A DNA stretch of 64,000 nt from Oceanospirillaceae bacterium (GTDB lineage Bacteria; Pseudomonadota; Gammaproteobacteria; Pseudomonadales; Balneatricaceae): NCBI GenBank assembly GCA_013215375.1, contig JABSRB010000003.1, forward strand, positions 24,258-88,257, written 5' to 3'. Below, in pieces: positions 7,629 to 17,616 of the stretch. Under the pieces are notes generated by a model, which was not told where the DNA came from, ran no database searches, and worked only from the letters and a program-made list of their open reading frames with translations. The stretch's first letter is position 1, and every line of letters begins with the position of its first letter. Both the position numbers and the translations under genes were made by a program.

Positions 7629-9404
7629 ATGTTAGATCAATTAAAAATAATTCTTGAAACGCGTTCCATCACCAGTTTGTATCAGCCCATCGTTGATAAA
7701 CATAGCGGCGAAATTTTTGCGTATGAAGCATTGAGCCGCGGTCCCTCTGATAGTCCTCTGCACTCGCCAACGCAATTGTTTGAGCAGGCCAGAAAATATA
7801 ACTTGCTCAGCGAAATAGAATCTTTGTGCCGCGAAAAAGCGGCGACAGGTTTTGTTGAGCAATGCCTTCCCGGCAAACTTTTTATTAATATAACGCCACA
7901 GTCATTAGCGCAAGCGGGTCATCAAGAGGGTCAGACCTTAAAGCTGTTAAGTGATTTAAAACTGGATTGCTCTCAAGTGGTTATCGAGTTGACTGAGCAG
8001 TTTCCAAGTACCGATGAAGGCCTGTTATTAAATGCGCTGAAACATTATCAAAAAATGGGCTTGTCCATCGCACTGGATGATTTAGGTGCTGGTTACTCTT
8101 CATTGCGATTATGGTCTAAGTCGCGTCCCGAGTTTGTGAAAATAGACCGTCACTTTATCCAAGATATTGATCAAGATTTAATTAAACAGGAGTTTGTGCG
8201 CTCTTTTGTGGAAATTGCCAAATCTATGCAGTGTAAGGTGATTGCTGAGGGGGTGGAAACGCAGGCAGAGTATCGCTATCTATCAAAATTAAGCATTGAT
8301 TATTTTCAGGGCTATTATTTTTGTAAGCCCCAGGCAAGGCCGCCGCTTAAAGTAGATATCCTGCCTATCGCTAAAGAATCTGGCACAGCGGGTATTAAAC
8401 AACCAAGTGCCGATAATCTTACAGTGCATACGATTAGCGTTGATGCGGAGCATAGTGTGGAACAACTGGCGAATATTTTTCAGGATAAGCCCTATATCAA
8501 CTCCATCGCGGTGGTAGAGACGCAGCGTGTTTTGGGGTTGGTGAGCAGAAGCGCGGTTCAGGGAAAGTTGAGTCGACCCTTTGGTCGCGATTTGTTTTCA
8601 AAGAAAAAAGCCAGTGAAGTGGTGATGTTCAATCAGCCTTTAATAGTAGATGCTGGCCTGAGTATAGAGCAGGTTAGTCGACTGGTGACTTCTAGAGCGC
8701 GTTATTGTCAGGAAGATGATTTTGTTATTTGCCGTGAAAATCAGTTTGTGGGCATAGGGCATGTGATCGATCTGCTTAAGCAAGTCACGGAGTTACAGTT
8801 GAGCCAGGCTAGGCACGCGAATCCCTTAACATTACTTCCGGGTTTGGTTGCCGTCAATGATTGTATTGATCAGTTGGTTAGCAGTGGCAATGAATTTGTC
8901 GTGGTGCATTTTGATATCGATAACTTTAAACCTTTTAATGATGTCTACGGCTTTGCCAAAGGAGACCAAGTAATCCTAGCGTTGGGAATGAGTTTGCAAA
9001 AAAACTATAGCCTTGAGCGCGATACTATTGGTCATATTGGCGGGGATGACTTCATCGCTATATATAACAGTAAAGACTGGTTTGAGTATGTTAAAAATGC
9101 GGTAAGCTGCTTTGATAAAATGGTTAAGGGGTTTTATTTACCCCAGCATTTGAAGTCGGGTGGGTTTAGTAGTGAGGACCGCTATGGGGTTTCACGTTTT
9201 CATCCGATAGCGTCCCTGTCTATTGCTGCGGTAGAGGTAAAGAGTGGCGCCGATATGGATCACTTTGAAATATCTTCTAGATTATCGCCACTTAAACACG
9301 CTGCTAAAAGTCACTCGGGGAATGTAGTTGTTATCAATCGAGCGGATAATTACCATTTGCTGGTTGATAATAATCTGCTGGAACCAATGGAGAGGAGCCA
9401 ATAG
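7629..9404 (+). CDS. EAL-CBS-GGDEF cyclic-di-GMP signalling protein
   Basis: Cytoplasmic protein of about 591 residues. The N-terminal EAL phosphodiesterase domain keeps the EAL motif (about residues 33-35), INITP, ELTEQ, the metal-binding DDLGAGYSSL loop, KIDRHF and AEGVET, so c-di-GMP hydrolysis is likely. A CBS pair follows (roughly 265-390), a domain that commonly binds adenine nucleotides. The C-terminal GGDEF-type domain has GGDDF at about 471-475, and the usual RxxD inhibitory site is missing its Arg (LERD). There is no membrane helix. ATG at 7629 is preferred to ATG at 7581 because AGGTAG lies upstream and the EAL domain starts at once. Overall enzymatic direction cannot be settled from sequence. 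Confidence 0.9.
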   Translation: MLDQLKIILETRSITSLYQPIVDKHSGEIFAYEALSRGPSDSPLHSPTQLFEQARKYNLLSEIESLCREKAATGFVEQCLPGKLFINITPQSLAQAGHQEGQTLKLLSDLKLDCSQVVIELTEQFPSTDEGLLLNALKHYQKMGLSIALDDLGAGYSSLRLWSKSRPEFVKIDRHFIQDIDQDLIKQEFVRSFVEIAKSMQCKVIAEGVETQAEYRYLSKLSIDYFQGYYFCKPQARPPLKVDILPIAKESGTAGIKQPSADNLTVHTISVDAEHSVEQLANIFQDKPYINSIAVVETQRVLGLVSRSAVQGKLSRPFGRDLFSKKKASEVVMFNQPLIVDAGLSIEQVSRLVTSRARYCQEDDFVICRENQFVGIGHVIDLLKQVTELQLSQARHANPLTLLPGLVAVNDCIDQLVSSGNEFVVVHFDIDNFKPFNDVYGFAKGDQVILALGMSLQKNYSLERDTIGHIGGDDFIAIYNSKDWFEYVKNAVSCFDKMVKGFYLPQHLKSGGFSSEDRYGVSRFHPIASLSIAAVEVKSGADMDHFEISSRLSPLKHAAKSHSGNVVVINRADNYHLLVDNNLLEPMERSQ

Positions 9405-10024
9405 CCGTTTGATAAATGGGTTCTGCAAAGATGAATTAGGTACAGCCTAATTCATCCAAGTTTAATTTATAGCACCTAATGGCGGCTCAAGATTGTTCTC
9501 TTTTGCTAATATTCTATGTATGTTCTTGAGGTGGCTTTGTTTGATGGTTATACAGAGCTGTCAAAGAGGCAGTGACTGTGCAATAAACTGGGATCTATGA
9601 ATAGAGGAGAGGTTATCAGTGCCAGCTATTGTGTTTCTCTAGTACAAAACCAATAGCGATTAAGGGTTTAGCAAGCGGTGTAAAAACCGGCTAGAAAACT
9701 ACTTCAATAGAGCAATAAAACCACGAAATTCCAGTGTTTTTTTGCTATGATTATGCGCGAAAAATTGCGCCCATCTTTTCAGTGCTTTGACTTCTTTGTG
9801 GTTAATAAGTCTTCTTTTGAGCTCGAGCCAAATATCGAATTGTATCTATAGCTGTGTTTTTCGTTCTCGATACATGTCTATGTTACCAATGAAGGTATCT
9901 GATTGAAAAACAGGCATTTTAAAACTGTAAATAGATGGCGACAGTTTCGACTGGGCTGCCTGAAGGCCCGGATTCTCGGGATTGCTAGGTTGTTTTCCTA
10001 TTTGAAAATTAAGCGATGCAATAC
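9405..10024. other. long intergenic region upstream of the dcw cluster
   Basis: About 620 bp without a credible gene lie here. Besides one palindrome copy (9430-9456), I see AT-rich DNA and no obvious terminator, tRNA or recognised small RNA. A 63-codon reading frame on the minus strand at 9846-10037 has no ribosome binding site and no recognisable similarity. Confidence 0.6.
9430..9456 (+). repeat. 27 bp dispersed palindrome, copy B
   Basis: GATGAATTAGG and CCTAATTCATC form perfect 11 bp arms around TACAG. It is followed by CAAGTTTAATTT, resembling the tails of the other copies. It lies 26 bp after the EAL protein gene and could act as that gene's transcript-end hairpin, though no T-run follows. 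Confidence 0.85.
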
Positions 10025-10053
10025 TTGCAAAAACCACATGGAATTTCTATAGT
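10025..10053 (+). promoter_or_regulatory. predicted dcw cluster promoter (Pmra)
   Basis: TTGCAA (10025-10030) and TATAGT (10048-10053) are separated by exactly 17 bp, a good sigma-70 match. Transcription would start near 10060, immediately before the MraZ boxes. Confidence 0.6.
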
Positions 10054-10062
10054 GTAATATAG

Positions 10063-10087
10063 TGGTAAAAAGTGGGTTAATGTGGGG
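10063..10087 (+). promoter_or_regulatory. MraZ operator boxes
   Basis: TGGTA, TGGGT and TGGGG occur at 10063, 10073 and 10083, in perfect 10 bp phase. This matches the TGGGN repeats with 5 bp spacers recognised by MraZ in other bacteria. The first box is degenerate. The position just after the predicted promoter suits autorepression by MraZ. Confidence 0.6.
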
Positions 10088-10125
10088 TTTTTATGTTTTT
10101 AAATGGGTTTGGTGAAGACTAAGTG

Positions 10126-10581
10126 ATGTTTCGCGGTATCAATCCAATTAATTTGGATACTAAAGGCAGGATGGCTATCCCCTCTCGATATAGAGAGCCT
10201 TTGGCTGTGCATTGCGCGGGCCAAATGGTGGCCACTATTGATACTGAATCACGCTGCTTGTTGCTCTACCCCATTCATGAGTGGGAAGTTATCCAGAAAA
10301 AAATTGAGGCGTTACCCAGCTTTGATAAAAATGCACGTCGAATTCAGCGTTTGTTACTGGGTCACGCTACGGATATAGAGATGGATGCCAATGGCCGCTT
10401 GCTGTTGAGCGCTCCGCTGCGAGAATATGCGCAGTTAGAAAAGAAAATAGTTTTACTTGGTCAGGGAAAAAAGTTTGAGATATGGAGCGAGGTGCTCTGG
10501 AATCAAACGAGAGATGAATATTTACAGCTTGGTGATGCTGATACGCAATTACCAGTTGACCTGCAATCGCTCTCGTTATAG
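10126..10581 (+). CDS. mraZ: transcriptional regulator MraZ
   Basis: DNA-binding autoregulator of the division and cell-wall cluster, 151 residues, the normal length. It has the two AbrB-like repeats of the family: MFRG..INLDTKGRMAIPSRYRE near the start and LLGHATDIEMDANGRLLLSAPLRE in the middle. ATG at 10126 gives the family's usual MFRG start; an adjacent in-frame GTG precedes it at 10123. It is the first gene of the cluster and has candidate MraZ boxes upstream. Confidence 0.96.
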   Translation: MFRGINPINLDTKGRMAIPSRYREPLAVHCAGQMVATIDTESRCLLLYPIHEWEVIQKKIEALPSFDKNARRIQRLLLGHATDIEMDANGRLLLSAPLREYAQLEKKIVLLGQGKKFEIWSEVLWNQTRDEYLQLGDADTQLPVDLQSLSL

Positions 10582-10636
10582 CGCTAATTTAGCATAATTT
10601 AAACATCGCTGGTAATGGCGGTGAAAGGTAAAAACA

Positions 10637-11578
10637 GTGGAAAGTAATAGTTTTAAACATGTAACAGTATTGCTCCAAGAAGCCGTGGATGCGTTAATCT
10701 CAGATCCCGCTGGGTTCTATGTGGACGGTACTTTTGGTCGTGGCGGCCACAGTGCAAAAATTTTAGAGGGCCTCTCTGAAGAAGGCCATCTAATGGCGAT
10801 TGATAAAGATTTAGTGGCGATCGACTTTGCCCAGCAACGTTTTGCTGATGATGCTAAATTTTCGATTGCACACGGATCATTCTCGCGTATCGAAGAGTTT
10901 ACCCAATCGCGCGATGTACACGGGAAAGTACAGGGAGTGCTACTAGACTTGGGTGTGAGTTCGCCGCAGTTGGATGATCCTAGCCGTGGTTTTAGCTTTC
11001 AGAATGATGGCCCATTAGACATGCGCATGGATACTAGTTGTGGTGAAAGTGCCGCACAGTGGTTAGCTCATGCCAGCGAAAAAGAAATCGCCGATGTTTT
11101 ATATACTTATGGCGAGGAAAAATTTGGTCGCCGTATGGCTAGAGCGGTCGTTGCTGAGCGTGAAATAGCTCCGATTGAGACCACGGCTCGCTTTGCGCAC
11201 ATTATTAAAGAGGCTAACCCTGCTTGGGAGAAAGGCAAGCACCCTGCTACACGTGCTTTTCAGGCGGTGAGAATTCAAGTGAACCAAGAGCTGAGTGATC
11301 TAGAGCAGTGTCTTGACGGTGCGCTTGAAGCTTTGGAAGTAGGTGGGCGCTTAGTGGTTATAAGTTTCCATTCGCTGGAAGATCGCATTGTGAAACGTTT
11401 TATTCGTAAACACGTTAAAGGTGATGATCACTTGTTGCAGGGAATTCCCTACACTAACGATATGTTGCGTTGTCGTTTAAAAGATATCAGTAAAAAAGTG
11501 AAAGCAAGTAAAGGTGAGGTTGATGAGAACCCTCGCTCACGCAGTGCTGTAATGCGGGTCTGTGAAAAAATAGCATGA
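10637..11578 (+). CDS. rsmH: 16S rRNA m4C1402 methyltransferase RsmH
   Basis: SAM-dependent enzyme that N4-methylates C1402 of 16S rRNA in the decoding centre. The 313-residue protein has the SAM-binding motif VDGTFGRGGHSAKIL near residue 30, the LLDLGVSSPQLD segment, and the family's conserved C-terminal end with NPRSRSAVMRVCEK. It starts with GTG behind GAAAGG. Its stop overlaps the ftsL ATG, so translation is coupled. Confidence 0.96.
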   Translation: MESNSFKHVTVLLQEAVDALISDPAGFYVDGTFGRGGHSAKILEGLSEEGHLMAIDKDLVAIDFAQQRFADDAKFSIAHGSFSRIEEFTQSRDVHGKVQGVLLDLGVSSPQLDDPSRGFSFQNDGPLDMRMDTSCGESAAQWLAHASEKEIADVLYTYGEEKFGRRMARAVVAEREIAPIETTARFAHIIKEANPAWEKGKHPATRAFQAVRIQVNQELSDLEQCLDGALEALEVGGRLVVISFHSLEDRIVKRFIRKHVKGDDHLLQGIPYTNDMLRCRLKDISKKVKASKGEVDENPRSRSAVMRVCEKIA

Positions 11579-11922
11579 TGAAATTTCGCCGCCAATCCAA
11601 TCGCTCAAACAATAAGGTCGCTGAGTTAACCATGCTTAGTGCCAATGAGTTTGGGCGACCGCTGTTAGTGATTGTCGTGCTGTTGGTGGCGTTGTTAGTG
11701 AGCTGTGTCTCTATTGTTTATCAGGCGTATGAATACCGGCAATTGTTTAATACTCAACAGCAGTTAGTGTCTCACTGGGATGAGTTACAAGTAGAGTGGG
11801 GACAGTTACTGTTAGAGCAAAGTGCGCTTGGGGCCAATAGTAAAGTGGAAAAAAAGGCGAAAGAGCTGCTCTCAATGCGAGTGCCTGAGCCTGAGAGCGT
11901 TGAGATGATAAGTTATGAGTGA
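11575..11922 (+). CDS. ftsL: cell division protein FtsL
   Basis: Small bitopic inner-membrane protein (115 residues) of the FtsQLB complex that activates FtsWI at the septum. It has a cytoplasmic N-terminus, one membrane helix (about residues 30-48, LLVIVVLLVALLVSCVSIV) and a periplasmic coiled-coil (about 55-105). Sequence identity in this family is low, so the call rests on topology and on its place between rsmH and ftsI. It starts within the rsmH stop and overlaps ftsI by 8 nt. Confidence 0.92.
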   Translation: MMKFRRQSNRSNNKVAELTMLSANEFGRPLLVIVVLLVALLVSCVSIVYQAYEYRQLFNTQQQLVSHWDELQVEWGQLLLEQSALGANSKVEKKAKELLSMRVPEPESVEMISYE

Positions 11923-13633
11923 ACAAAGGATTGTTCTGCAGCATTCAAGAGGCTGGCGCCTGTGGCTGGTCTGTGTGTTGTTGGGAGCGATCGCGGTAGG
12001 GATAGTGGTAAAATTGGTGTCACTTTACACTTATGATAAAGAATTCCTACAGGGGCAAGGTGATAAGCGAACCATCAGAACCATGCAAATTCCTGCGCAC
12101 CGCGGCTTAATCACCGATAGAAACGGTGAGGCGCTAGCGGTGAGTGCTCCCGTTGCCGCTGTTTGGGTTAATCCTAAAGTGGTTGATCCGCTAGAGCCTA
12201 AGCTAAAACAATTGTCCATTTTGCTCTCTAAAAAGCCCAATGCGGTGAGCCGTAAAATTAAAGCCAATTTGAATCGTGGCTTTATCTATTTAAAAAGGCA
12301 GATCTCGCCAGATTTAGCTCGGCAAGTCGCTGCGCTTAATATTAGCGGTGTGAATGTGGATCGCGAGTACAAGAGGTATTATCCGGCGGGGGAAGTAGCG
12401 ACGCATTTGGTCGGTTTTACCGGTATAGATGGCGCAGGACAAGAAGGTATTGAACTGGCGTATGAAGGTGCGTTGTTGGGAGAGCCTGGTAAAAAGTTGG
12501 TTATGCAAGATAGGCTGGGTCGTGTCATCAAGCATATCAAGCTAGTAGAAGAGCCTGAATCGGGACAAGATGTAGCCCTTAGCATTGATTTGCGCTTGCA
12601 ATATTTAGCCTACAAAGAATTGAAATCAGCGGTTAAATCTCACCGTGCCGATTCCGCCTCTGTAGTAATACTTGATATTAAAACAGGTGAAGTGTTGGCG
12701 ATGGTTAATCAGCCCTCCTACAACCCGAATGACCGCAGTGTGTTGACCGGTGAGCAATTACGCAACCGTGCCCTTACCGATGTGTTTGAACCTGGCTCAA
12801 CAGTCAAACCCTTCACCATAGCGGCAGCGTTGATGAGTGGGAAGTACCAGCGTGATTCGGTGATTGATACTACACCTGGTTATATATATGTGAAAGGTAA
12901 ACGCATTAAGGATTTTCGTAATTATGGCGAGCTATCACTCACCCGTATTATTACTAAATCCAGCAATGTAGGAGTGACTAAGCTTGCCTTATCTATAGGG
13001 CCTGATCAGATGCATAGCCTGTTTTCTAATGTCGGCATTGGCCAGTTGTCTAGTACCGGTTTTCCCGGTGAGCGCAGTGGCGAGTTACCTTACTACTATG
13101 AACGCCAAGTGATTGAACGCGCTGTTATGTCTTATGGTTACGGTTTGTCGGTCACGCCTATCCAGTTGGCACAAGCTTATGCAGTGCTGGCCAACAAAGG
13201 GATTAAAATTCCCGTCAGTTTGTTAAAGCTGGAAGAAAAACCCCAAGGTGTTCGTGTTATTCCTGAAGATATTGCCGCGGATGTGGTGACTATGATGGAG
13301 ACCACTACGCAGGCTAATAAAGGGGGCACTGGGCGTAAGGCTGCTATCTTTGGCTACTCAGTGGCAGGTAAAACAGGCACTGCGCGTAAAGCTAAACGCG
13401 GTGGTTACGACTTAGATAAATATATTTCAGTGTTTGCCGGTATCACGCCTGCAAGTAATCCAAGATTGGCCGTGGTAGTCATGGTCAATAACGCCAAAGG
13501 TCAGCAGTATTCTGGCGGCGGTGTCGCAGCCCCAATATTTTCCAGAGTGACAGCGGGTGCGCTGCGTATGTTAAATATTTCGCCAGATCAATGGCCGCAA
13601 AAAGAGCAGTTGGCGGTGCAAAATGGACAGTAA
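11915..13633 (+). CDS. ftsI: peptidoglycan transpeptidase FtsI (PBP3)
   Basis: Septal penicillin-binding protein that cross-links peptidoglycan together with FtsW. It has one N-terminal membrane helix (about 13-36), a pedestal domain, and a C-terminal transpeptidase with all three active-site motifs: STVK in FEPGSTVKPF, SSN in KSSNVG, and KTG in AGKTGTAR. At 572 residues it is close to the usual size. It overlaps ftsL by 8 nt and murE by 11 nt. Confidence 0.97.
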   Translation: MSEQRIVLQHSRGWRLWLVCVLLGAIAVGIVVKLVSLYTYDKEFLQGQGDKRTIRTMQIPAHRGLITDRNGEALAVSAPVAAVWVNPKVVDPLEPKLKQLSILLSKKPNAVSRKIKANLNRGFIYLKRQISPDLARQVAALNISGVNVDREYKRYYPAGEVATHLVGFTGIDGAGQEGIELAYEGALLGEPGKKLVMQDRLGRVIKHIKLVEEPESGQDVALSIDLRLQYLAYKELKSAVKSHRADSASVVILDIKTGEVLAMVNQPSYNPNDRSVLTGEQLRNRALTDVFEPGSTVKPFTIAAALMSGKYQRDSVIDTTPGYIYVKGKRIKDFRNYGELSLTRIITKSSNVGVTKLALSIGPDQMHSLFSNVGIGQLSSTGFPGERSGELPYYYERQVIERAVMSYGYGLSVTPIQLAQAYAVLANKGIKIPVSLLKLEEKPQGVRVIPEDIAADVVTMMETTTQANKGGTGRKAAIFGYSVAGKTGTARKAKRGGYDLDKYISVFAGITPASNPRLAVVVMVNNAKGQQYSGGGVAAPIFSRVTAGALRMLNISPDQWPQKEQLAVQNGQ

Positions 13634-15158
13634 GCAACTATTGCTAGGTACATTGTTTAGTGATTTACAACATACCGATAACGGTGCTTGGTGCTCGCAA
13701 GTAGTCACCGGCATAAAAGAAGACAGTCGATCTATAGCCCCAGGTGATATTTTTGTAGCACGTGATGGTGAGAGCTTTAAAGGCTCTGATTATATAGATG
13801 CTGCGATAAGCCAAGGTGCTGTGGCGGTGTTGGTTGAAAAGACAACGGCGCGTCAGTCTGTTGTTGATACAAACCAGTATCAAGTACCAGTGATAGCCAT
13901 AGAAAATATGGCGATGGAATTAGGAAGTATAGCGGCAACGGTTTTTCATAATGTGATCACTAAACTTAATATTATAGGTATTACCGGCACTAACGGTAAA
14001 ACCTCATGTGCGCATTATTTAGCCCAAGCGCTGAATAGCTTGGGTGTTAATACTTATATTATTGGCACTTTAGGTAATGGTCACCCACAGGATCTACGCA
14101 GTGCCAGTAGAACAACGCCGGATGCCTGTTCGCTGCAGCAGTTGTTCGCACAGTTTTATGCCAATGGTGCCAAAACGGTAGTGATGGAAGTCAGCTCACA
14201 CGCTTTGGAGCAGGGACGGGTGCAAGGGGTGCCTTTTAATTTGGTGGCCTACACTAATTTATCTCAAGACCACTTGGATTATCACGGCACTATGCAGGCC
14301 TATGCTGCGGCTAAAGCGAAACTGTTTAGCCAGTTTAATGCTAAGCACTGTATTTTAAATTTAGACGATCCCTACAATAGAGATCTGTATCAACAATTGG
14401 GTCAAAGCCAGCCCGATACGCTAGTTAGCTATAGCGAGACATTGGCTAGCGATGCTGATTTCATTGCGCAAAATATTGATTTGCAACAAGGTCTGAATTT
14501 CACATTACATCAAGGAGCAAGCACCACTGCTATTAGCAGTGTATTGCTCGGCAAGTTTAATGTAGCCAACTTATTACTGTGCATTGCAGCACTGTCCAGA
14601 TTGTCTTATTCAGCGGCGCAAATTCAGCGCTCTATTAGCGCTTTGATCCCCGTGCCTGGACGTATGCAAAAAGTAGCTTTGACTAATGTGGCTGATGAGC
14701 CGCTATGCGTGGTTGATTATGCGCACACCCCAGATGCTTTGGAGAAAGCGCTGCAAGCTAGTCGGGTACATACTCAAGGCAAGTTACTCGTAGTGTTTGG
14801 CTGTGGTGGGGATAGAGATACCGGTAAAAGGGCGCTAATGGCGAATATAGCAGAACGTTTTGCCGATACCGTCATTGTTACAAGCGATAACCCGCGTTCA
14901 GAAAACCCAGACGCCATTATTGAAATGATTAGCGCAGGGTTTTCAGCGGCGTATAAATACCGTATCGAAGCAGATCGTAAAAGCGCTATCGAATTTGCGG
15001 TCAATACCGCGCAGGTGGGTGATGTAGTGCTAGTCGCCGGCAAAGGACATGAAGATTATCAGGAAATTATGGGTATAAAGCAGTATTTTTTGGATGAAGA
15101 AGTCGTGTTAGCAGCGCTCAAACAAAAACACTTAAGACATGGGGGTGTTGCTAAATGA
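13623..15158 (+). CDS. murE: UDP-MurNAc-L-Ala-D-Glu:meso-DAP ligase MurE
   Basis: Cytoplasmic ATP-dependent ligase that adds the third residue of the peptidoglycan stem peptide. The P-loop GTNGKT lies near residue 125, and the DNPR motif in SDNPRSENP marks specificity for meso-diaminopimelate. The three Mur domains are complete in 511 residues. It overlaps ftsI by 11 nt and murF by 4 nt. Confidence 0.97.
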   Translation: MDSKQLLLGTLFSDLQHTDNGAWCSQVVTGIKEDSRSIAPGDIFVARDGESFKGSDYIDAAISQGAVAVLVEKTTARQSVVDTNQYQVPVIAIENMAMELGSIAATVFHNVITKLNIIGITGTNGKTSCAHYLAQALNSLGVNTYIIGTLGNGHPQDLRSASRTTPDACSLQQLFAQFYANGAKTVVMEVSSHALEQGRVQGVPFNLVAYTNLSQDHLDYHGTMQAYAAAKAKLFSQFNAKHCILNLDDPYNRDLYQQLGQSQPDTLVSYSETLASDADFIAQNIDLQQGLNFTLHQGASTTAISSVLLGKFNVANLLLCIAALSRLSYSAAQIQRSISALIPVPGRMQKVALTNVADEPLCVVDYAHTPDALEKALQASRVHTQGKLLVVFGCGGDRDTGKRALMANIAERFADTVIVTSDNPRSENPDAIIEMISAGFSAAYKYRIEADRKSAIEFAVNTAQVGDVVLVAGKGHEDYQEIMGIKQYFLDEEVVLAALKQKHLRHGGVAK

Positions 15159-16528
15159 GTTTTGTTACCCAGCTGTCGCAATTAGTCGAAGTAACCTCGG
15201 CTGTTTTAATCAACGGCGACTGTGCCTTTAGTCAGCTCAGTACCGATACCCGAAAAGTGAAGGCTGGCGATGTGTTCTTAGCACTTAGCGGTGAAAATTT
15301 TAACGGTCATGCCTTTTGTCAGCAAGCAGTTGATGCAGGCGCCATTGCCTTGGTGGTAGAGCAAACCTTAGATATTGATGTGCCGCAGCTAGTGGTTGAA
15401 AATAGCCATATCGCGTTAGGTCTTATTGCCAAATTTAATCGCGAGCAATATCAAGGCTCATTGATTGCAGTGACCGGATCTAACGGCAAAACCACTACTA
15501 AGGAAATTATTAAGGCGATCTTGCGCCAAAAAGGGCCAGCTCTCGCAACCATCGGCAACCTCAATAATGAAATTGGCGTGCCTTTGACCTTGTTGGACTT
15601 TGATGGCACGCAACAGTATGCCGTGGTTGAAATGGGCGCGAATCATCAGGGAGAAATTGCTTACTGTACCGCACTAGCTCAGCCTGATGTGGCTATTATT
15701 ACCAATGCTATGGGGGCGCACTTAGAGGGTTTTGGCAGTATTCAAGGTGTGGTTGAGGCCAAGGGGGAGATTTTCCAAGGGCTGAAGAATAACGGCGTCG
15801 CCATCTTAAATTTTGACGATGCCAATCTACAACAGTGGATCTCGCTCCCAGAGGTTAATAATTATCTCACCTTTAGCTTGGATAACGCTCAAGCAGACGT
15901 CTATGCCAGTGAAATAGAGCTGTTAGCCGCTGGGAATTATCGCTTTGTACTGCACCATTTAGAGCATAGTGCTGTTGTTACTTTAAATTTACTGGCGCTG
16001 CATAATGTTAATAATGCACTGGCCGCCGCCGCCGCTACTTTTGCGGTTGGTTTTAGTTTCGAGCAAGTGATTGATGGTTTACAAAGCGCTCGGACTATCA
16101 ATGGCCGGCTCAATGCGCTGGTGGGACTAAATGATGCCACTGTCATAGATGATAGCTATAACGGTAATCCTGACTCAGTGAAAGCCGGGCTAGATTTACT
16201 CAGTGGTTTGCCAGGTTGTAAAATTTTAGCGCTGGGAGACATGGCAGAACTTGGGCCCAATGATCTTGATTTACATCGAGAGATCGGCACCTATGCCGCC
16301 CAGAAAAATATCGATAAGCTGTTTAGCTGTGGACCTAAAGGTGCATTGGCTGCAGAGCAATTTTCTAATATTACCCACACGGCAGTGACTGCCTTTAATA
16401 ATAAAAAAGATATGATAAATACACTGAAGAGAATCATGGATAGCAATACAAAAGTTTTGATTAAAGGCTCCTTGAGCGCGGGCATGAAAGAAGTAGTAAC
16501 GGCGTTAAGTCAAAGAGGAGATCGTTAA
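15155..16528 (+). CDS. murF: UDP-MurNAc-tripeptide D-Ala-D-Ala ligase MurF
   Basis: Adds D-alanyl-D-alanine to complete the UDP-MurNAc-pentapeptide. It has a Mur ligase N-terminal domain, an ATP-binding P-loop [10 protein letters not shown] near residue 110, and a C-terminal ligase domain with [12 protein letters not shown]. It is 457 residues, the normal length. Its start overlaps murE by ATGA and its stop shares one base with the mraY ATG. The D-Ala-D-Ala it needs must come from a ligase outside this cluster, since ddl is absent here. Confidence 0.97.
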   Translation: MSFVTQLSQLVEVTSAVLINGDCAFSQLSTDTRKVKAGDVFLALSGENFNGHAFCQQAVDAGAIALVVEQTLDIDVPQLVVENSHIALGLIAKFNREQYQGSLIAVTGSNGKTTTKEIIKAILRQKGPALATIGNLNNEIGVPLTLLDFDGTQQYAVVEMGANHQGEIAYCTALAQPDVAIITNAMGAHLEGFGSIQGVVEAKGEIFQGLKNNGVAILNFDDANLQQWISLPEVNNYLTFSLDNAQADVYASEIELLAAGNYRFVLHHLEHSAVVTLNLLALHNVNNALAAAAATFAVGFSFEQVIDGLQSARTINGRLNALVGLNDATVIDDSYNGNPDSVKAGLDLLSGLPGCKILALGDMAELGPNDLDLHREIGTYAAQKNIDKLFSCGPKGALAAEQFSNITHTAVTAFNNKKDMINTLKRIMDSNTKVLIKGSLSAGMKEVVTALSQRGDR

Positions 16529-17610
16529 TGTTTTTATTAGTAGCAGACTTTTTAGCACAATATTTTAATGCAGTGACTGTTTTACAGTACCTGACCTTAA
16601 GAGGCATTTTGGGCGTGATAACGGCGCTGTGTCTCACACTCTATTTAGGGCCTAAGATGATCCGCTTTTTGAAAGAAAAGCAGATAGGTCAATCGATTCG
16701 AAACGATGGCCCGCAATCCCACTTATCCAAAGCGGGTACGCCTACTATGGGCGGTGCCGTTATCTTGCTGTCTATCGCTATCAGTACTTTATTGTGGGCA
16801 GATTTAAGCTCGCGTTATGTATGGATAGTGCTTGGGGTTACTTTTGTTTTTGGCGCAGTTGGTTGGGTTGATGACTGGCGAAAAGTGGTGGAAAAGAACT
16901 CAGTGGGGCTACCGGCCCGCTGGAAATACTTTTGGCAATCTGTCGGCGGGTTTGGTGCGGCAATAGTGCTTTATTATACGGCCCAAACACCCGCGGAAAC
17001 CGAATTGATCGTGCCGTTTTTTAAAGACATCGCGATTAATATGGGGCTGTTTTTTATTATATTTACCTACTTCGTTATCGTTGGTACATCTAATGCGGTG
17101 AATTTAACCGATGGCTTAGATGGCCTGGCGATAATGCCGATTGTGATGGTCGCTGCGGGATTGGGAGTGTTTGCCTATTTATCCGGACACGTCGAGTTCG
17201 CCAGTTATTTGAATATTCCCTATATCAATGGCTCGGGCGAAATGATTATTTTCTGTGGTGCTATTGTAGGCGCTGGACTTGGTTTTCTCTGGTTTAATAC
17301 TTATCCAGCACAAGTATTTATGGGTGATGTCGGTGCTTTATCGCTAGGTGCAGCGCTCGGTGTAGTCGCTGTTATAGTGCGCCAAGAGTTAGTGTTAGTG
17401 ATTATGGGCGGCGTGTTTGTGATGGAGACTGTCTCTGTGGTATTGCAAGTGGGCTCTTATAAATTGACCGGTAAGCGCATCTTTAGAATGGCACCTATCC
17501 ATCATCACTTTGAATTAAAAGGTTGGCCTGAGCCGCGCATTATTGTGCGTTTTTGGATTATTACCGTCATCTTAGTCTTGATAGGTCTGGCGACCTTGAA
17601 GATCAGGTAG
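16528..17610 (+). CDS. mraY: phospho-MurNAc-pentapeptide transferase MraY
   Basis: Polytopic inner-membrane enzyme (360 residues, about ten helices) that makes lipid I from UDP-MurNAc-pentapeptide and undecaprenyl phosphate. Family signatures are intact: the DD pair in [34 protein letters not shown], and the HHHFELKGW loop near the C-terminus. Confidence 0.97.
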   Translation: MFLLVADFLAQYFNAVTVLQYLTLRGILGVITALCLTLYLGPKMIRFLKEKQIGQSIRNDGPQSHLSKAGTPTMGGAVILLSIAISTLLWADLSSRYVWIVLGVTFVFGAVGWVDDWRKVVEKNSVGLPARWKYFWQSVGGFGAAIVLYYTAQTPAETELIVPFFKDIAINMGLFFIIFTYFVIVGTSNAVNLTDGLDGLAIMPIVMVAAGLGVFAYLSGHVEFASYLNIPYINGSGEMIIFCGAIVGAGLGFLWFNTYPAQVFMGDVGALSLGAALGVVAVIVRQELVLVIMGGVFVMETVSVVLQVGSYKLTGKRIFRMAPIHHHFELKGWPEPRIIVRFWIITVILVLIGLATLKIR

Positions 17611-17616
17611 AGCATT

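Noticed and set aside
9846..10037. 63-codon open frame on the minus strand in the gap before mraZ
   Set aside because: No ribosome site, no family similarity, and it overlaps the predicted promoter of the dcw cluster.
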